From NCBI GenBank assembly GCA_051877515.1, contig JBJEIY010000018.1, forward strand, positions 1 through 11,793: a stretch of DNA of 11,793 nucleotides, read 5' to 3'. Below are positions 11,747 through 11,793 of this stretch, one piece after another. The first letter of the stretch is position 1; each line of letters begins with the position of its first letter. Below the pieces are notes generated by a model, which had not been told where the DNA came from, did no database searches, and saw only the letters and a program-made list of their open reading frames with translations. The DNA is from XBB1006 sp051877515. Lineage in GTDB: Bacteria; Bacillota; Clostridia; Lachnospirales; Lachnospiraceae. The position numbers were made by a program, and so were the translations under genes.

Positions 11747-11793
11747 CTGTTCAAAGCATATATCTTCGTACTGATTTTATCTTTAAGTTACGA

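Overview
The window looks like chromosomal DNA of a low-to-moderate GC Gram-positive Clostridia, most likely Lachnospiraceae. That placement is an inference from the gene types (a CdaR/PucR-like regulator directly ahead of ftsEX and an S41 protease, an acyl-ACP thioesterase next to CvfB, lipoprotein and HD-GYP signalling genes), strong AGGAGG ribosome sites and sigma-A-type promoters with 17-bp spacers. Every convincing gene is on the minus strand, so transcription runs from high to low coordinates. There is no mobile element, CRISPR array, tRNA or rRNA.

In transcription order, the right end (11594 to 8996) holds a lipoprotein solute-binding protein and a membrane HD-GYP-type phosphohydrolase in one unit behind a good promoter, with no transporter permease beside them. 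I infer a sensing pair acting on cyclic-di-GMP or a related nucleotide. Next (8938 to 6917) are an acyl-ACP thioesterase, the S1-domain RNA-binding protein CvfB and the enamine/imine deaminase RidA. Their promoter starts inside the stop codon of the HD-GYP gene, and two stacked terminators end the unit.

The gene at 6715 to 5480 encodes a secreted NlpC/P60 peptidoglycan hydrolase with two SH3b domains. It has a perfect-consensus promoter, an 11-bp tandem repeat at the predicted transcription start and its own terminator. About 500 bp of T-rich non-coding DNA follows, with tandem DnaA-box-like 9-mers and a 20-bp inverted repeat. A single gene (4870 to 4199) for a WecG/TagA/CpsF-like protein with altered active-site motifs comes next, with its own promoter and terminator.

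The left third (4010 to 1) is a tight cluster: CdaR/PucR-like regulator, ftsE, ftsX, an S41 C-terminal processing protease, and the first codons of a further gene that appears to use a CTG start. Much of the window concerns the cell envelope: FtsEX controls wall hydrolysis during division, the S41 protease processes exported proteins, and the NlpC/P60 enzyme cuts peptidoglycan. The most interesting leads are the solute-binding protein/HD-GYP pair, the WalR-like repeat on the hydrolase promoter, and the DnaA-box-like cluster. All need checking, because the window alone proves none of them.
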